Shown: positions 23,930 to 36,400 of the stretch, piece by piece | Layout: every line of letters begins with the position of its first letter | Position numbering within the stretch: the stretch's first letter is position 1 | NCBI RefSeq assembly: GCF_019649055.1 | Contig: NW_026570343.1 | Coordinates: 310,001 to 374,000, forward strand | DNA length: 64,000 bases | Source of the DNA: Paramacrobiotus metropolitanus | Lineage: Eukaryota > Tardigrada > Eutardigrada > Parachela > Macrobiotidae | Direction of reading: 5' to 3' | Notes under the pieces: model-generated | The model's input: only the letters and a program-made list of their open reading frames with translations | What the model was told of the DNA's origin: nothing | Databases searched by the model: none | Program-made: the position numbers and the translations under genes

Positions 23930-24330
23930 CAGTGCTGTTTACCGTGGTGGAGCAAGATGATATCGTTCCAACAAGCGTGGGGAAAGCGCAAGGAAGTGGC
24001 GAAGTCAAAAACAGCAATTTCTTACATGGAACTCCAGCGTTATTTGGATGTTTTACGCTGTTCTGCAAACTTGAATACAGCATATATGGCAATTCACTGT
24101 TTGCAATTTACGGACTGGACCTGCTTGCAATTTGTGGATTTATTGCTGCGATTGTGGGTAATGAAGAAGCATTTCTTTTTGCGTACTTGGTGAATTATTT
24201 TAACGTGATGGTGATGGCTGGGTACATCGGCTGCCTGGGACTGATGGCTGGAGTGCACAAAGCCATACAGTGCTACGAAACCTTCTGTAGAAGTATATCT
24301 ATGTATATGTACAAATCAACAGACATATAA
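23930..24330 (+). CDS. possible terminal exon of a membrane protein
   Basis: An open frame follows a good acceptor (atattcag) and ends at 24330. It has no ATG near its start, so it would be a 3' exon. The translation has hydrophobic stretches suggesting two or three membrane segments (for example LFAIYGLDLLAICGFIAAIV and NVMVMAGYIGCLGLMAG). A second frame, offset by one and starting upstream near 23744, is also open across the region and also begins with hydrophobic residues (TWLFITIWSLFNAFPYFL). An unrecognised short intron or a frameshift may connect the two. I could not build a complete gene. Confidence 0.3.
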
Positions 24331-27300
24331 CTTAAAGGCTAAGGCTTTCGAGTTAAAAAGAAAGCTGTAGTAGAACATTAGCGAAAACCGCTTTATGGCT
24401 GTAATCGCGATTATAGTCCGAAGCGCTCGGTTTGGCGTTACATGAAGCTTTGGACCAGAAACAAACTGGCTCTGAGATGGCTGTCTTTCAGGTAAGCCAC
24501 ACTGTAATCTTTTTGGCTACTTAACTTTAGAATTTAAATTAGTATTGAAATTAAAATAACGGGTAAAAAACCTGGAAACATTTACGGCTCCATTTCTCGG
24601 TTTGGGATAGGTAGAATCCTATGTGGGCAACTTTGCAGCACTGGTTCGGGATCATCCTGTAGTATTCAAGGGTGTTGACCTTTTTCATGTTTGCCGCAAT
24701 TTTCTTGCAGGGGTAAGCACGGTATTAACCACAAAAGAATCAAATATCTGTAGAAGTGCAAGTAGTCAAGTCAAACTAGTGATTACTGATGCCTAAACTA
24801 CGGTGTTCTGTTAAAGACCGTTACCTTTATGATCTCGTCCACAATTGTGCTTAGCGAAATCTTAGATCGGACAGGAACCAACTCTAATTTGTCAATGAAG
24901 AACTGTAGTTGTGGCGGCCGCCATGTCAGTGCAATACCTGCTCCTCAATTTTTACAGGAAATTCATCCGGTTTTTAACTGACAGTTTGGACAGACAGCAT
25001 CAGTATCTTTAGCTGAATTCGCGGCAGTAAGTTCTGAAGTCAGCGGCTATGGCCAATACTACGGGCAGGCATTGAATGAGCGCTTTTACAACTGCTATGC
25101 TTGTACCTTTTAAGCCGTTCATTGTAATTTTCTCCCTAAAATTGTTAATTAATTAGATTTACATTGACCACAAAAACCATGTGACAGAATTTTTTAAGAT
25201 GCTGATTCTGATCGCCCTGATTTCTTTAATTTAGTTTTGTTTCTTCTGTTCAGCGGTTGCGTCGTTACGGTTTTCGTAGTGGGAACTTCATCGATCAAAG
25301 TCCCTGATGCGTTAAGAGATTAATGAATTTTAATTAATAAAAGCCAAGTTTCGCCCACTGCTCTACGTGCCACACGGTTTACAAGTTACGGTAGAGCATT
25401 CGCACGCAATATATGGTTAGTCGAGCGCCCACTGCGACCACAAGTGTTTACTTGAGCGTTAATGGGTTTTATCCGACGTCACAGTTCACAAACACAGCAC
25501 AAGTTTCAGGCTCACAAAATTTCGTTTTAAGGGCGTAAGATTATGACTGTACAATTAATCACTACACAAGGTCTCATACGCTCTTTGGGCAAGCGAAGGC
25601 GGGATAAAAACGCTAAATTTCGATTTGAATGTAGCAAATAGCAATTAATAGTATCACAGCATGTTGGTATGCGATTCCGGAGGCTTCACGTGTCCAGTTT
25701 GCTAGCCCGAAAATCATCGTTATTAATTTATGTCCTTGACAGCTGCAAGGTGTTCAAGTAATTTCATGTCTGTCTCTCTTTTTTTTTTAAACAAATTCAA
25801 ACTGAGACTTCATTAAGAAAAGTTGAGTGTGTACGAATTAAGTGTCTCTTTGTCGTTTCTACGTCCTAGCTGCCCAGATATTATGGGCTACTTTCTATAG
25901 TTAACTTCTAATTCGAAGAGAAAGTTTTTTGCTGATTAAGAGCAAAGCATCCAAGATTAGCATCAACAAGATTAGGTCTTATTAGCAACAAAACATGCTT
26001 TTTTGATTTTAAATTTTAAAATAATAAAATAGAGCAGGAAATATATCATTACATAGATAAATGCAGATACTTCCAGTACCCTATTCAGAATACAGCAACA
26101 TACAAGCCAGAAAAAATAAAAATTTCGAAAAAGAAAAAAAGTGAATCAAAAAAGTATCGTCATAGTTATATAATTTTTGATCAAGCACCAACCACGAGCT
26201 TTTTAATCCACATCAGTAGAGAGAGAAATGAATTCTCTATCGATTCCTGTATAATTTAAAATAGTGTAATGTGAGTGGAAATTCACCTTAAGAATTGTTG
26301 TACACAGTACTATAATTGTAGCATAGGATTATGGACATTGTTATATTATTGGAATGCTAACGTAAGCGCCACTATTTTGAACGTTCCGGATTTCACAAAT
26401 TAGCCTCAAAAATTCCCTTTTTTTACCATTAAAATTTTTTTCATCCTTTTGACAAATATACAGGTTCAGTTAATGTGTATGAAAATACTGTTAAGCACTC
26501 ACTCAGAGAGCAAAAGGATGCGCCCGAGCTGTTTGCCAAATAAGACTGCTATTGAAAACACCTGGCACCATTCAGTTTCACTGGGCCCTGCGTGACCATT
26601 GTACGAGTATTCTTCCGTGGGTATTTATAACCTACGAGCCTATGGCAGATGACCCTTCTTTCGAGTGAAGGCCATGATCGCGCAAAACGCTTTTGGTATC
26701 CCGTAACGAACATCTGTTATGCAACAGTCTCCAGAAACGCCCCGTTAAAATTGGAATTTAGAGGAGTCGGTTGGTGAAGCTTTAGAACGGCAGAGTTAGC
26801 TTTTTAAAATGGCGACTTCTCCATACAGATTCTTAATAACTGCTTGGCTTGTCACTCAAACTGGAAAAAATACCGGTTTCCTTATGCCCGGGTTCGCAAT
26901 AAGACGTTACAATATGTGTACACGCAGAACGATTGCAAACATCAATTTATAATATTACTCGTATTAACGCAACTGCGCCAATTTTTGCCAGGACTGTATC
27001 TGTACACTGGTTACGCGTATTTAACTACTTGAGTAATAAGTTGGTAAGAGTGGTGTACAGTATTTGGCCGCTTTGCACTGTGGCACCGAAAGTGCGCGAT
27101 GAAATTCAAAAGCGGTTGGTCTGTTTACATTGAACGTGTGAGAGAATTATAGACCAAATACTGCTGGTTGTATGCATGATTAAATTAGCAAACAGATGCG
27201 CACTTGCACATCTACCTGCATTTTATCGTTCAGTGAAAGCAAATCACTTGTAGTATGAATAAGAATTCGTTAAAACCCGACATTCCTTGCCTGACTTAAA

Positions 27301-27518
27301 CTAATCAGTTGATAAATTTAGCAGCTGACTCACGGACTGAGTGTTATAGTTGTAATACTACTACCATACAGGTAATAAAAACACATTTTCTGCTAATTTT
27401 TTAAGTGAAATTAACGTCAACCAGTGGCCTCAGTTAATGCTTCGTAATTAGTATGGAAGTAACTGTTTTTGTGTTTTTTGCGGCTAACTAAAAGCTTCCT
27501 TTTGTGGACAGCAACAAG
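24331..27518. other. no supported gene
   Basis: AT-rich DNA with only short frames. A possible first exon at 24441-24489 (ATG followed by donor GTAAGC) could not be linked to a partner. The first bases of the gene at 27519 may be preceded by a 5' UTR intron (acceptor-like gtggacag). Confidence 0.4.
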
Positions 27519-27968
27519 ATGGGCAACAGCGGCAGCGTTCCTGCTGAACACGATAGTGATATCTATGGCGAGAAGTACTGCTCCAGTGGGAAGGATTACG
27601 AATTCGGGCATACATATATTTACTCAATCGACTATTTTTCCGGATATACCGGATCCAGGAAAGTATGCCACCATTTTATAGCTGTGGAGCTTCCGAGTAA
27701 CGAATTTGTCATTTACCAATGGAGAGTGGCGGGCAGAGATTACAGTTATTTCGTCACTAATCGGTTGAATGCTACCAAATGCAAATATGTTGGCTACTTT
27801 TCTGTACGAGAAGTGTGTAACGCTGTTGCTCATGTGGACGAAGAACACAAACACGAGAACGATCGTACAACGTTCGACTGCAATGATTTTGCAAATGAAG
27901 TGGCACAAATGCTTAGCGGTAATGAATATGGTGTTTCATTTTGGTGCAGCGGCTGCACAAGAGCTTGA
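27519..27968 (+). CDS. N-myristoylatable His-Cys protein, copy 1
   Basis: Single exon, 149 residues, ATG at 27519. The N terminus MGNSGS fits the N-myristoylation consensus (Gly2, Ser6), so membrane attachment is likely. The core has a conserved His pair (HHF, residues 51-52) and, later, FDCNDFANEV with Cys121. A His first and then a Cys followed by a helix is the order seen in LRAT/H-REV107 and other permuted NlpC/P60 enzymes (thiol acyltransferases and peptidases). This assignment rests on pattern only and is tentative. The second copy at 29807 is roughly 80% identical. A polyadenylation signal AATAAA is at 28015. Confidence 0.7.
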   Translation: MGNSGSVPAEHDSDIYGEKYCSSGKDYEFGHTYIYSIDYFSGYTGSRKVCHHFIAVELPSNEFVIYQWRVAGRDYSYFVTNRLNATKCKYVGYFSVREVCNAVAHVDEEHKHENDRTTFDCNDFANEVAQMLSGNEYGVSFWCSGCTRA

Positions 27969-28014
27969 TCATTTCGGATGCCGAACGACTTGGGCACAAA
28001 GCTAAGAAAGATCG

Positions 28015-28020
28015 AATAAA
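28015..28020 (+). promoter_or_regulatory. polyadenylation signal of copy 1
   Basis: AATAAA lies 47 bp after the stop codon of the gene at 27519. Confidence 0.5.
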
Positions 28021-28060
28021 TGAATTTGAACAAAAAAAATGTAATTTCAGACGACAGAAT

Positions 28061-28693
28061 GCTTAAAGGAAGTGACACGGTACAGGGTACCATTCGCATA
28101 GATGCACGAAAACTGCCCCTTTTGCGTGCTCTCAAACAATTTGTGCTTTGTTTATGACATTGGCCGTAGCCAGATGATTTGTATATCTGTACATAGACGT
28201 GAAAGTCGCTTGTGCGCGCACCATCCGGTCCGGGAATTACTGCTGTGAGAAAATTTCAAGATGTTTGAATGCCTTCCGGTGTAACAAAAGTCTCATTGTG
28301 GACCGATCCGTTTTAAATATTGCATAATAATGCATTAATGCACATATGCATGAGGATAGTTTTACATCGAATCAAGGTTATAACATTTCTCTTAATTTTA
28401 AAAAAAGGACATTAAAATTTTAATATTCATTTTAAAACTGAAAAAAATGATGCAGCTCTGCTTCGGTGTAAAAACAGTCTTCATACCTGTGTGCCCTAAA
28501 GTGAAAAATTTAAATACAGATCGGAACCAAATGTTGGGCGTACAAACGGTATTTATGTCTATGAAAACAAGTCACCTGTCTACAGAATCATAAAACAAAA
28601 CAAAAAAGTGTTCTGGAGTGCGCAAAGGTGAAATATTTCGTGCATGTATACGAATGTTGGACCATGTACCGCGTCACTTCCCTTAAATTTCTC
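28061..28693. mobile_element. MITE-like element with TTAA-type ends
   Basis: The left end ttaaaggaagtgacacggta is inverted at the right end (complement ttaagggaagtgacgcggta). Just inside lie atgcacgaaa and its complement. TTAA at both borders could be a target duplication, as in piggyBac-like elements, or part of the repeat. No ORF. Related fragments lie at 3469-3530, 12005-12142 and, for the interior, near 3895, 14800 and 17060. Confidence 0.55.
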
Positions 28694-29806
28694 CCATTTC
28701 ACGAGCATGAAAACCGCTTTATGAACGCAACAGCCTAAGTTTTTAACGATAAAATATAGTGATCAAAGCAGATAAAAGCGCAATAACATGTTTAAGCTGT
28801 TTAGAAAGTAATCAACCAATGCAAATACTTAATTAATTATAGAAATACAGAGTATGTACTGTAACTTTATTTAATAACAATATTTCAAACTTTACGGAGT
28901 TCCTCTTGCTGTAATGTGGCGAAAACAATGCTTTTTACAGTTAAATTCAAAACTGATCAAATACAAATCTGACTTATACCAAAAGGAAACAAACAGGGTT
29001 TCCATCCATAAGTAGGTTGGCTAAGTTTAGATTGACTGCATTCCCCATCTATTCCCTTTGTCTTTTCGACCTTTGCTTTGTATTTGCCTTTACCTGTAAA
29101 ACCGCGGAAACCATCACCGCTCGAATTTACCTTTTGAAAAAGCCATGATAACAGCTCCTACCTTTGGTAAAAATCGTTTTTCGCTGGCAATAAGTCAAAG
29201 GCATAGTGAACCTGAAGAAATGCAGCCGGAAAAGCAAAGTAAAATAAATTTCACCGTCACGATTCTATAATGAACACAGGTCGTGACAGCCTGTGTTTTT
29301 GCCGTTTCACACAAACTCTCCGCAGTGAAATTAACCATCTGTTTATTTTTTCAGTGTTTACACTTATTGTGTGCTAGATAAAAGTTCTGCAGATTGTTTG
29401 CATTGATAAAACTGGCAAACAAACCGACCCACCAGTTATTTGAACACTCTCTGAGAGCGAATCGCTTGTTCTAGGAACCAAAAGCGCATTTAAAACCGCT
29501 TTTCTTTGCTGTGTGAAGTCTAACATAGATTAATCATTCTTCGAATTTAGTAGCTCGTCGAGTGGTAGATTTGGTAATAGCTTTAACACCTAGTTATACA
29601 GGAGCTTCGAAATTTTTTTTAATGATTTGCTTATTTTCTAACAATTTACACAATACACGTTTTTTCTAATAATTCAACGAAAATCAGCTCAGCCAGTCGA
29701 CCTCAGTTATTCCTCCACACAGTAAGTACTGGAGCGATAGCCATTTTGATGTTTTTTTATTGCGGTGGTTGAAAAGTTTACAATTGTGCAGATAAATTGT
29801 GGCAAG
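28694..29806. other. spacer between the tandem His-Cys genes
   Basis: AT-rich, with no open frame worth reporting. A splice-acceptor-like caattgtgcag lies just before the ATG of the second copy and may end a 5' UTR intron. Confidence 0.4.
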
Positions 29807-30277
29807 ATGGGCAACAGCAGCAGCGATGAAAACGGCACTGTCACGTTAGATATAAAGGGAGCACAAAGCAGGCCCGATAGTGCTATCTACGGCGAGAAAT
29901 ACACCGGTGGGAAGGACTACGAATCCGGGCACACATATATTTATTCGATCGACTATTTGTCTGGATATACTGGATCTCAAAAAGTGCGCCACCATTTTAT
30001 AGTCGTGGAGGTTCCAAATAACGAATTTGTCATTTACCAATGGAGAGTGGCGGGCAAAGATTACAGTTATTTCGTCACTAATCGGTTGAATGCCACTAAA
30101 TGCAAATATATTGGCTACTTTTCTGTTCGAGAGGTTTGTAATACTGTTGCTCGGGTGGATGGTAAACACAAATACGAGCGCACAACGTTCGATTGCAATG
30201 ATTTTGCAAACGAAGTGGCTCGCTTGCTTAACGGTAACGAATATGGTGTTTCATTGTGGTGCGGCGACTGCAGATAG
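29807..30277 (+). CDS. N-myristoylatable His-Cys protein, copy 2
   Basis: Single exon, 156 residues, starting MGNSSSDE (Gly2 and Ser6 again fit N-myristoylation). The body is very close to copy 1: HTYIYSIDY, VRHHFIVVE, VIYQWRVAG, then FDCNDFANEVARLL. The N-terminal 25 residues differ most and are longer here by an insertion. The putative catalytic His and Cys are both kept. The longer in-frame reading from 29765 begins with a non-ATG codon, so 29807 is chosen. AATAAA is at 30298-30303, only 20 bp after the stop codon. The pair arose by tandem duplication. Confidence 0.7.
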   Translation: MGNSSSDENGTVTLDIKGAQSRPDSAIYGEKYTGGKDYESGHTYIYSIDYLSGYTGSQKVRHHFIVVEVPNNEFVIYQWRVAGKDYSYFVTNRLNATKCKYIGYFSVREVCNTVARVDGKHKYERTTFDCNDFANEVARLLNGNEYGVSLWCGDCR

Positions 30278-30297
30278 CTTGATCAATTTTGGATGCC

Positions 30298-30303
30298 AAT
30301 AAA
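30298..30303 (+). promoter_or_regulatory. polyadenylation signal of copy 2
   Basis: AATAAA lies about 20 bp after the stop codon of the gene at 29807. Confidence 0.5.
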
Positions 30304-33108
30304 CCGCAACGGTGACTGGGCGCTACTCTCCGTTAAACGAGTTCTATAAAGATAGTTGACTAAGTAGTAAGTGTTTCCAAAATTTGATTCTAGGCTATAT
30401 TTTGTGAGTTCTGGGCACCGAAGAAGAATGTCTTACCAATAAACGTGAAAAAAAGGACAGCAAAACAGTAATATAACACAGTAAATCAGATACAAGGGTG
30501 ACGGCCCACGTTGGGGCAGTTGCGTAAAATTAATTTTTAACAATTACAATACGCAAGTCTGTGTTCAATATTGTAGTATTCAAATAACACTTTTTTTGCG
30601 GATCCAACAGTGTCAAAGTTGATTTCGTTCACCATGATAGTAAGGGGCCACGCGAGGATTTGTGGGAAAGCGTTCGGTCATTTTTTGGATGCTTGGTACT
30701 GCACGTCTTTAAATACGTCTCGTATACCAACGCACATTTCTGCGTGGATATTTTTGAAAACTGTTGAGTAATCCAGACGGTTTCCAACGTCCGTTGGGCG
30801 TCAGCAGAGGGAACTTACGTCATCATTGCCCGAGGAAATCACGAAAAAAGTGCATCACCGGACATGTTAAAAATTACCTTCAGAGAATTGCGGTTGTCTA
30901 CTGCTGCGGCTCGACCAAGTCATACCACGGAGTTTGTCTAAACGCTGCACCCGGGCATCGTGTGCATGTTTATGTAGGTTATAAACCGGCAGGTATATAC
31001 AATAGGCGTTTCAGTTCACTAATACTACGCTTTGTCGCTGGTCACAAATTCACGTGTTTGCACTTCCCGCCGTCGTGCGGAGTTCCATTATCAGCCATCT
31101 TCAAAGATAAATTAAAAGCAAACTTTTTAAACTTTTATGGAGAAATGGCTTATCAAGTCTGTTGGCACTGGAGTTTACACAAGTCCACTGCGGATCATAG
31201 TCATCCATAGAGCTTATTTGCGCATTAGTTTACTTGCTCTTAAGTACACAGCTACAATCGTGACACGTTTCCCAGCCGGCCTTTGCAAAATGCTACCCAA
31301 AATTTTTCTAGCCATTGCAGTACTATGTTGTAAGCTATTATATTTCCTTTAAGTGAACAAAATAAATACCGTATTTGCCTTATCTTCGATATAATCATAT
31401 GGTCATGCAACTCAAACCTCTCAATCACCACTAGAGTGCGGGTTCGTTTTAGCAATACGGCTAATTCGTCCAGTTTTCCACGAAGGACATTCGAAAGGTA
31501 AGTTTGCTGTCACCTCTCTGTGTAGTGTGTATATGGGCAAACCTTTCTTGAAATAATTATAGTTACTGATGGTCCTAGAGTCTAGACCATTACAACCATT
31601 ATTACAACTTTTATCACCCGCTTGTACCACTAAAAGCGTCCACATCACCAACACGACCGGCACTCGTATATAGTCGTCGCACTCGTACGACTACAGGCGC
31701 CTCCGAAACTTCCAGCTGTAATCTTTAGTGATACTTCGCTATTTCTCATATTCCGGTCACTTTGAGTGAATGGTTTCATATTCCGGTTACCGGTCACTGG
31801 TACGACCGCACATGTGGCGCACTACATGAATAGCTGCAGATCGCACTGCCATTAGCCACCCATCAATGTGTAGTTCGCTTAGCAAGTCCAACTAACCCAA
31901 CCCTCACGGTGTCAGGGGTTCATTAAAATTATTCTCTGAAATTTTTAGACGTAAAAAAGCGGTTTTTTGCGTCTCACCCGGTTCAGAGTTTCCGTTATTT
32001 GTTTTGTTTTGTTAACAAATTTATTGATGTTTACGCTTCAAATTTAATGAGAGTGGTCGCTTCTATGAAGACTAACCATTTCTGTGAATTTGTTTTGTTG
32101 GAACATTTTGCTACCTGGTGGCAGGAATATGAAACTGTATAGTTAACGTGACCGGAATATGAGAAAAAGCGAAGTACCGGTATAGCATTGATAACACCTG
32201 CACGAGTTGCTAATGGGACTAGCGAACTGAGCACTTGCGTGTACCTATTCAAGCAGACAAACTGGCAGTCAACCGAAGAAGTAAAACGAGAAAGTTAGCA
32301 TATCAGTATCAATCGTACAATACGCGTATGGAAGTACACTGCTTTAGGCTAGAACTAAAACGCCTAAACGTAGCGAGAATTCGATGTTCGAGGATGTGGT
32401 CAGAAACCCACGCACGATGGCAACCAAAGGCATCATGGGGTCCAAATGCAAATTTGGAGGGTACCCCTTCCGGCACGTGCCCTCCTTGCTTTCTTCGATT
32501 TGGTAATTTTGCTAACTAACCGCTCGTTTTTTGCTAAAAACGTTCTGCCTGTTATCTAGTGCCTACCTACCGTTACTTAAAACTGAAAATAATTTGTAGT
32601 GGTTGTTTTTCACTGTTGAAATCCTCGAAATCGTTCGCATGTTTCCAGCTTATTTAAAGACTAACTAATACTGCATACCGCTCTAATCAAGAAAAAAATT
32701 GCCTCATTTCAAACTTTCCATCTGTCTAAAACATTTGACAGAGAATGCATAAAATTATTGCGAAAGCAGATGTCACTACGTTGCACTACAAAACATTATT
32801 GCCGCTACAAAAAATGCGGCTAATCGCAGTCATGGCACAGCAAATTAGTCATTCGGCTCCTTTTGTAAAACAAATGACATTTCTGATGCACTTCAATTAG
32901 GCGATTGACTATTGTGCACATCACGTACAAAATGCTAATTACACTACATTACCTTAAACTTAGGCTTGAAATAAGAAAACTTAGTACATGACACTCAATG
33001 CAGGCCAAAAAGAACTGTTAAAAAATCGCTTTATTTGTGAACAACGGCAGAGTACAAATCAATAACCATTTACAAGTTAACCAAACAATGAAAGAAGCTT
33101 AATTATCA
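30304..33108. other. no supported gene
   Basis: One open frame of 148 codons (30764-31210) lacks an ATG at its start, resembles nothing and has no supporting splice sites. The remaining frames are short. Confidence 0.4.
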
Positions 33109-33306
33109 CTACAGAAAGAGTTCAAATAACTTTTCAACTCCATCCATTGTTCCTAAAACTGAAGCCACGTTTCCCCGCCGAATCTCCAAGGACAGTTGAT
33201 GCCGGAGAAATTCACGGGAGTGAGCCTCTCCGATTTGACTACATAAACGTTTCCCGATTTCCTTGATAATGGCGGTAGCTGACGGTCTCCATGGGCCCAG
33301 AACTGT
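33109..33306 (-). pseudogene. LINE ORF2 C-terminal fragment
   Basis: On the - strand the frame reads LGPWRP, then IIKEIGKRL, then LRHQLSLEIRRGNVASVLGT, and ends at a stop at 33109. The (Q/R)RGNxxxVLGT motif preceded by GPW and a KEIG(K/R)R helix is a recurring C-terminal signature of non-LTR retrotransposon polyproteins. Only the last 65 or so codons remain. A second fragment with the same motif is at 39229. Confidence 0.6.
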
Positions 33307-33455
33307 TTATTCATTTGACGAGTTCAGAAAAACGCTTCTCGCAATGAAGCAATGCCCAGACTCCAGGAAAAAACGCATCGGAAAGATTGATTGCAAGAAA
33401 AACACATTTCGCATTTTTTTTTGTTGCAGACAAAGGTTAAGTTGTTCCCGAAATA

Positions 33456-36400
33456 ATGGATTCTTCTCTCTATGGCGACGAAATCGAAGCATTTGGAGCC
33501 AGTCTTAGTCTTTCCTTTAACTTCACGGACTTCATTGGTCGTGGGGGCTATGGTATTGTCTATAAAGCCACAGTTATCGAGAGTCATCTGCATCAGTACA
33601 CAGGACAAGAAGTGGCTGTTAAAATAATTCACTCGAATTCCCAGCCTTTTGATAACAGCGATAACGGAAGAAAGCAGCGCGAGAAGTGGCAGAAGTTACT
33701 TACGCTGAAACATGAAAACTTGCTCGGATATTATAAAATTGCCATTTTGCGCGGAAATAATTCAGTGTGGCAGATGCAATTTGTTATGGAATACTGCACC
33801 GGTACGTAGAATCTGTAAGCAGCATTATGTACCTGTATCTCGTGCAGTACTACGATTTAGTCCATCAGTGATCATCACTGTGATTATATACTGTCCAGCT
33901 ATTGGATCATTCAACAACGGTTGTCACCAGCAGAAATGTAAACGGGTTGATGGCTCAAGGTCAAATGGGGTGCATTATATTTCTCCCAAAATCCAGCAGA
34001 AAGGTTGATGCTACGTACTAATTATTAACCTATCAGCCTTGTACTTCTCTGGGAGGCCTTTAATAAGTATAACATGAGAGTACAAACTATGAACTAAAAA
34101 TGGACAGGTTTGATGAAGCGTACGAGACAGCGGCAACTACTACTCCTTAGGGGTGAATTGCCATTCACGCACCCCAGTGTTAAGGGGCCAGTTATCTGCC
34201 GTTAACATTTTCTCAGACTTACTGGCGTAAGAACCAAGACGTGCGAACAAACTAATTCTCTTTGCACAACGCAAACGTTACAATTAAACTATTTTATTTT
34301 GGTTCCCGGACAAAGTTCGAATAAGAAGCCATTATCCGACCCTATCCCAGTTCTACGGAAAATTATCCTTATTCGAATCCGTAGCTGGACGTTTCGGATA
34401 ATGACCCTCTATCCAGCCCGAAATTCGGATTCGGATAGGATGAAATCGGATATTCCCGAACTTCCTATCCGATTCCAATCTCAACTTTCTGCCGGATCAG
34501 TTGGTTCGGCAGAAAGGTTTATGTGACTTGCATTGGTTCACAGTGGGCACAATAATCCTTTCTGTACCAATGAATCGTTTCTGTACCAAGGCACCTTAAG
34601 GGCTTAGACCTGCAAGTATCGACCCGTATACTGTACCTTACTGCCGGTGACATATGGTGTCAGATCAGGAGGTACGTAGCGCGCCACATGGGCGGTTGGT
34701 GCTCGGTTAGCTTATCTGTGTACTGTGCCGTTCAGCTAACCGACGTTGCCCCCCCCCCTGCGGCGCGTTCAGTTCCTGTTGACTTACCATCTGTAGTATA
34801 ATAACTGAACCTGTATCCTCAGAGTTATCAAATCTGATTCAACCGAAGCTTAGTATTGTCTGCCATAAAGAATCTTTGCTTCGCAGAAGGAACTTTGGAT
34901 TTCATGCTACAGAAGATGATCCCGGGAAAAGTATCCTCTATGTCAGCGATCGTGTGTTACGGTATGCAAATTGCCAGTGGATTACAGTTTCTCCATGATA
35001 ACCATCACATTCATCGTGACCTTAAGCCAAAAAACATCTTGGGAAAGGCACAACTTAATCGCCATTTTGTTGTGGTGATAGCCGATTTAGACGACCTCGC
35101 TCCGATGCGCCATAGTGTTACCATCTCGAACGAAATTTCTCATCTAGGTGGAACTTTTCGTTATATGTCTCCAGAAATGATGCAGAGGTTTATGGGATTA
35201 GAAACACCGTCTGTAGGGCGGGCAACCGATATCTGGAGTCTTGGCTGCGTAATCCACGAAATGGCAGACTGGTATTATGGAATCACTCGCAAAAAACTCG
35301 GCATGCCAGGCATCGATACTGTAACATATGATTCCAATAACGATGCACAGTACTACATGCATTACGCAAAAGGTTGCGTTCCGTTAATCAGCTCAGTAAT
35401 TGACCCAGCCTTGGCCGAATTGATCGCAATGTGCATGGTAGACGCACACCGTAGACCGACGCCGAGAAAACTGCAGAACAGTTTACTCAAAGCAGCTGTG
35501 GAAATGTTTTCAAAATGGAACAGAGACCGCGTAAGCAGGCAACTCCGATCGTGTATTTGTTATGCACTCACACCAATTCCGTTGCACGAAATTAAAGCCA
35601 ATGACGTTCTGTGCGTCCACCAGTTTCATGGCTCAGGTACAATGCCGGTGTCCGTTAGGGCGCATGTATTCCGCCCCAGCAACAATACCTTGAGGAATCT
35701 ACAGGTTCCCGCATTACCTTGCAACTGTTATTATGTGCCGGATTCCTTTATTCTTGCACGCAGATACATCATCTGTCAGGTTGAAACAAAGCCAGAGGAC
35801 TCGACTTCTCCGCTATTTACCATCTTTTCGTTTAGCCTTGACTGCCAGAGCTGGGATCAAGTGGAAACCAATTTTCCAGTTCATCGGTGGTTCGTCACAC
35901 CAGTTATAAATGATGAGTCTATTTATTTTTGGGATAAAGGATGCTTAAAAGAAGGAAAAATCAAGTTTGGTGGCAGTCGTCTTGTGCTTTCATGCCAAGA
36001 GGCACCGTTAAGTCAAAGTGCTTCGGATCTTGCTGAGTAAGTTCTGTTTTAGCAATTGGCAATAACATCGGTTTCAGGAGGTCACTAGGTGTTTTTTACC
36101 CAATAGCATCAGTTGTAAATGAAACGCTCTTTGTTTTTACAAAATTGTGCTAATTTCAGGAAGGTTTGGTTAATGGCCATTCATGGAAATAGCGGGGCGC
36201 TTATATTCCTCGAAAGACTTTATGATGTCGGGTTTTTGCGTGCTGAAAGACTAAACACAATGGCAGGCTGCATTGAGTATGCTGGAAAATGTAAAAATCC
36301 CATTGAACCAAGACAATATTCCTCGTTGTGCGTATTAGGCAATCATGTCTACATATTTGGCGGTACAAAAATCCCATTGATAGGAAATAAGAAGCCGATT

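Noticed and set aside
23744-24193. Alternative frame overlapping the possible membrane exon
   Set aside because: Its first part may be coding (hydrophobic), but beyond about 23930 the other frame gives the more protein-like sequence, so I did not list it as a separate gene.
30764-31210. Open frame of 148 codons
   Set aside because: It starts at a non-ATG codon, matches no motif, and has no supporting splice sites or polyadenylation signal.
33263-33508. Open + strand frame just before the kinase gene
   Set aside because: It is antisense to the LINE C-terminal fragment at 33109-33306 and has no splice site that would join it to the kinase.
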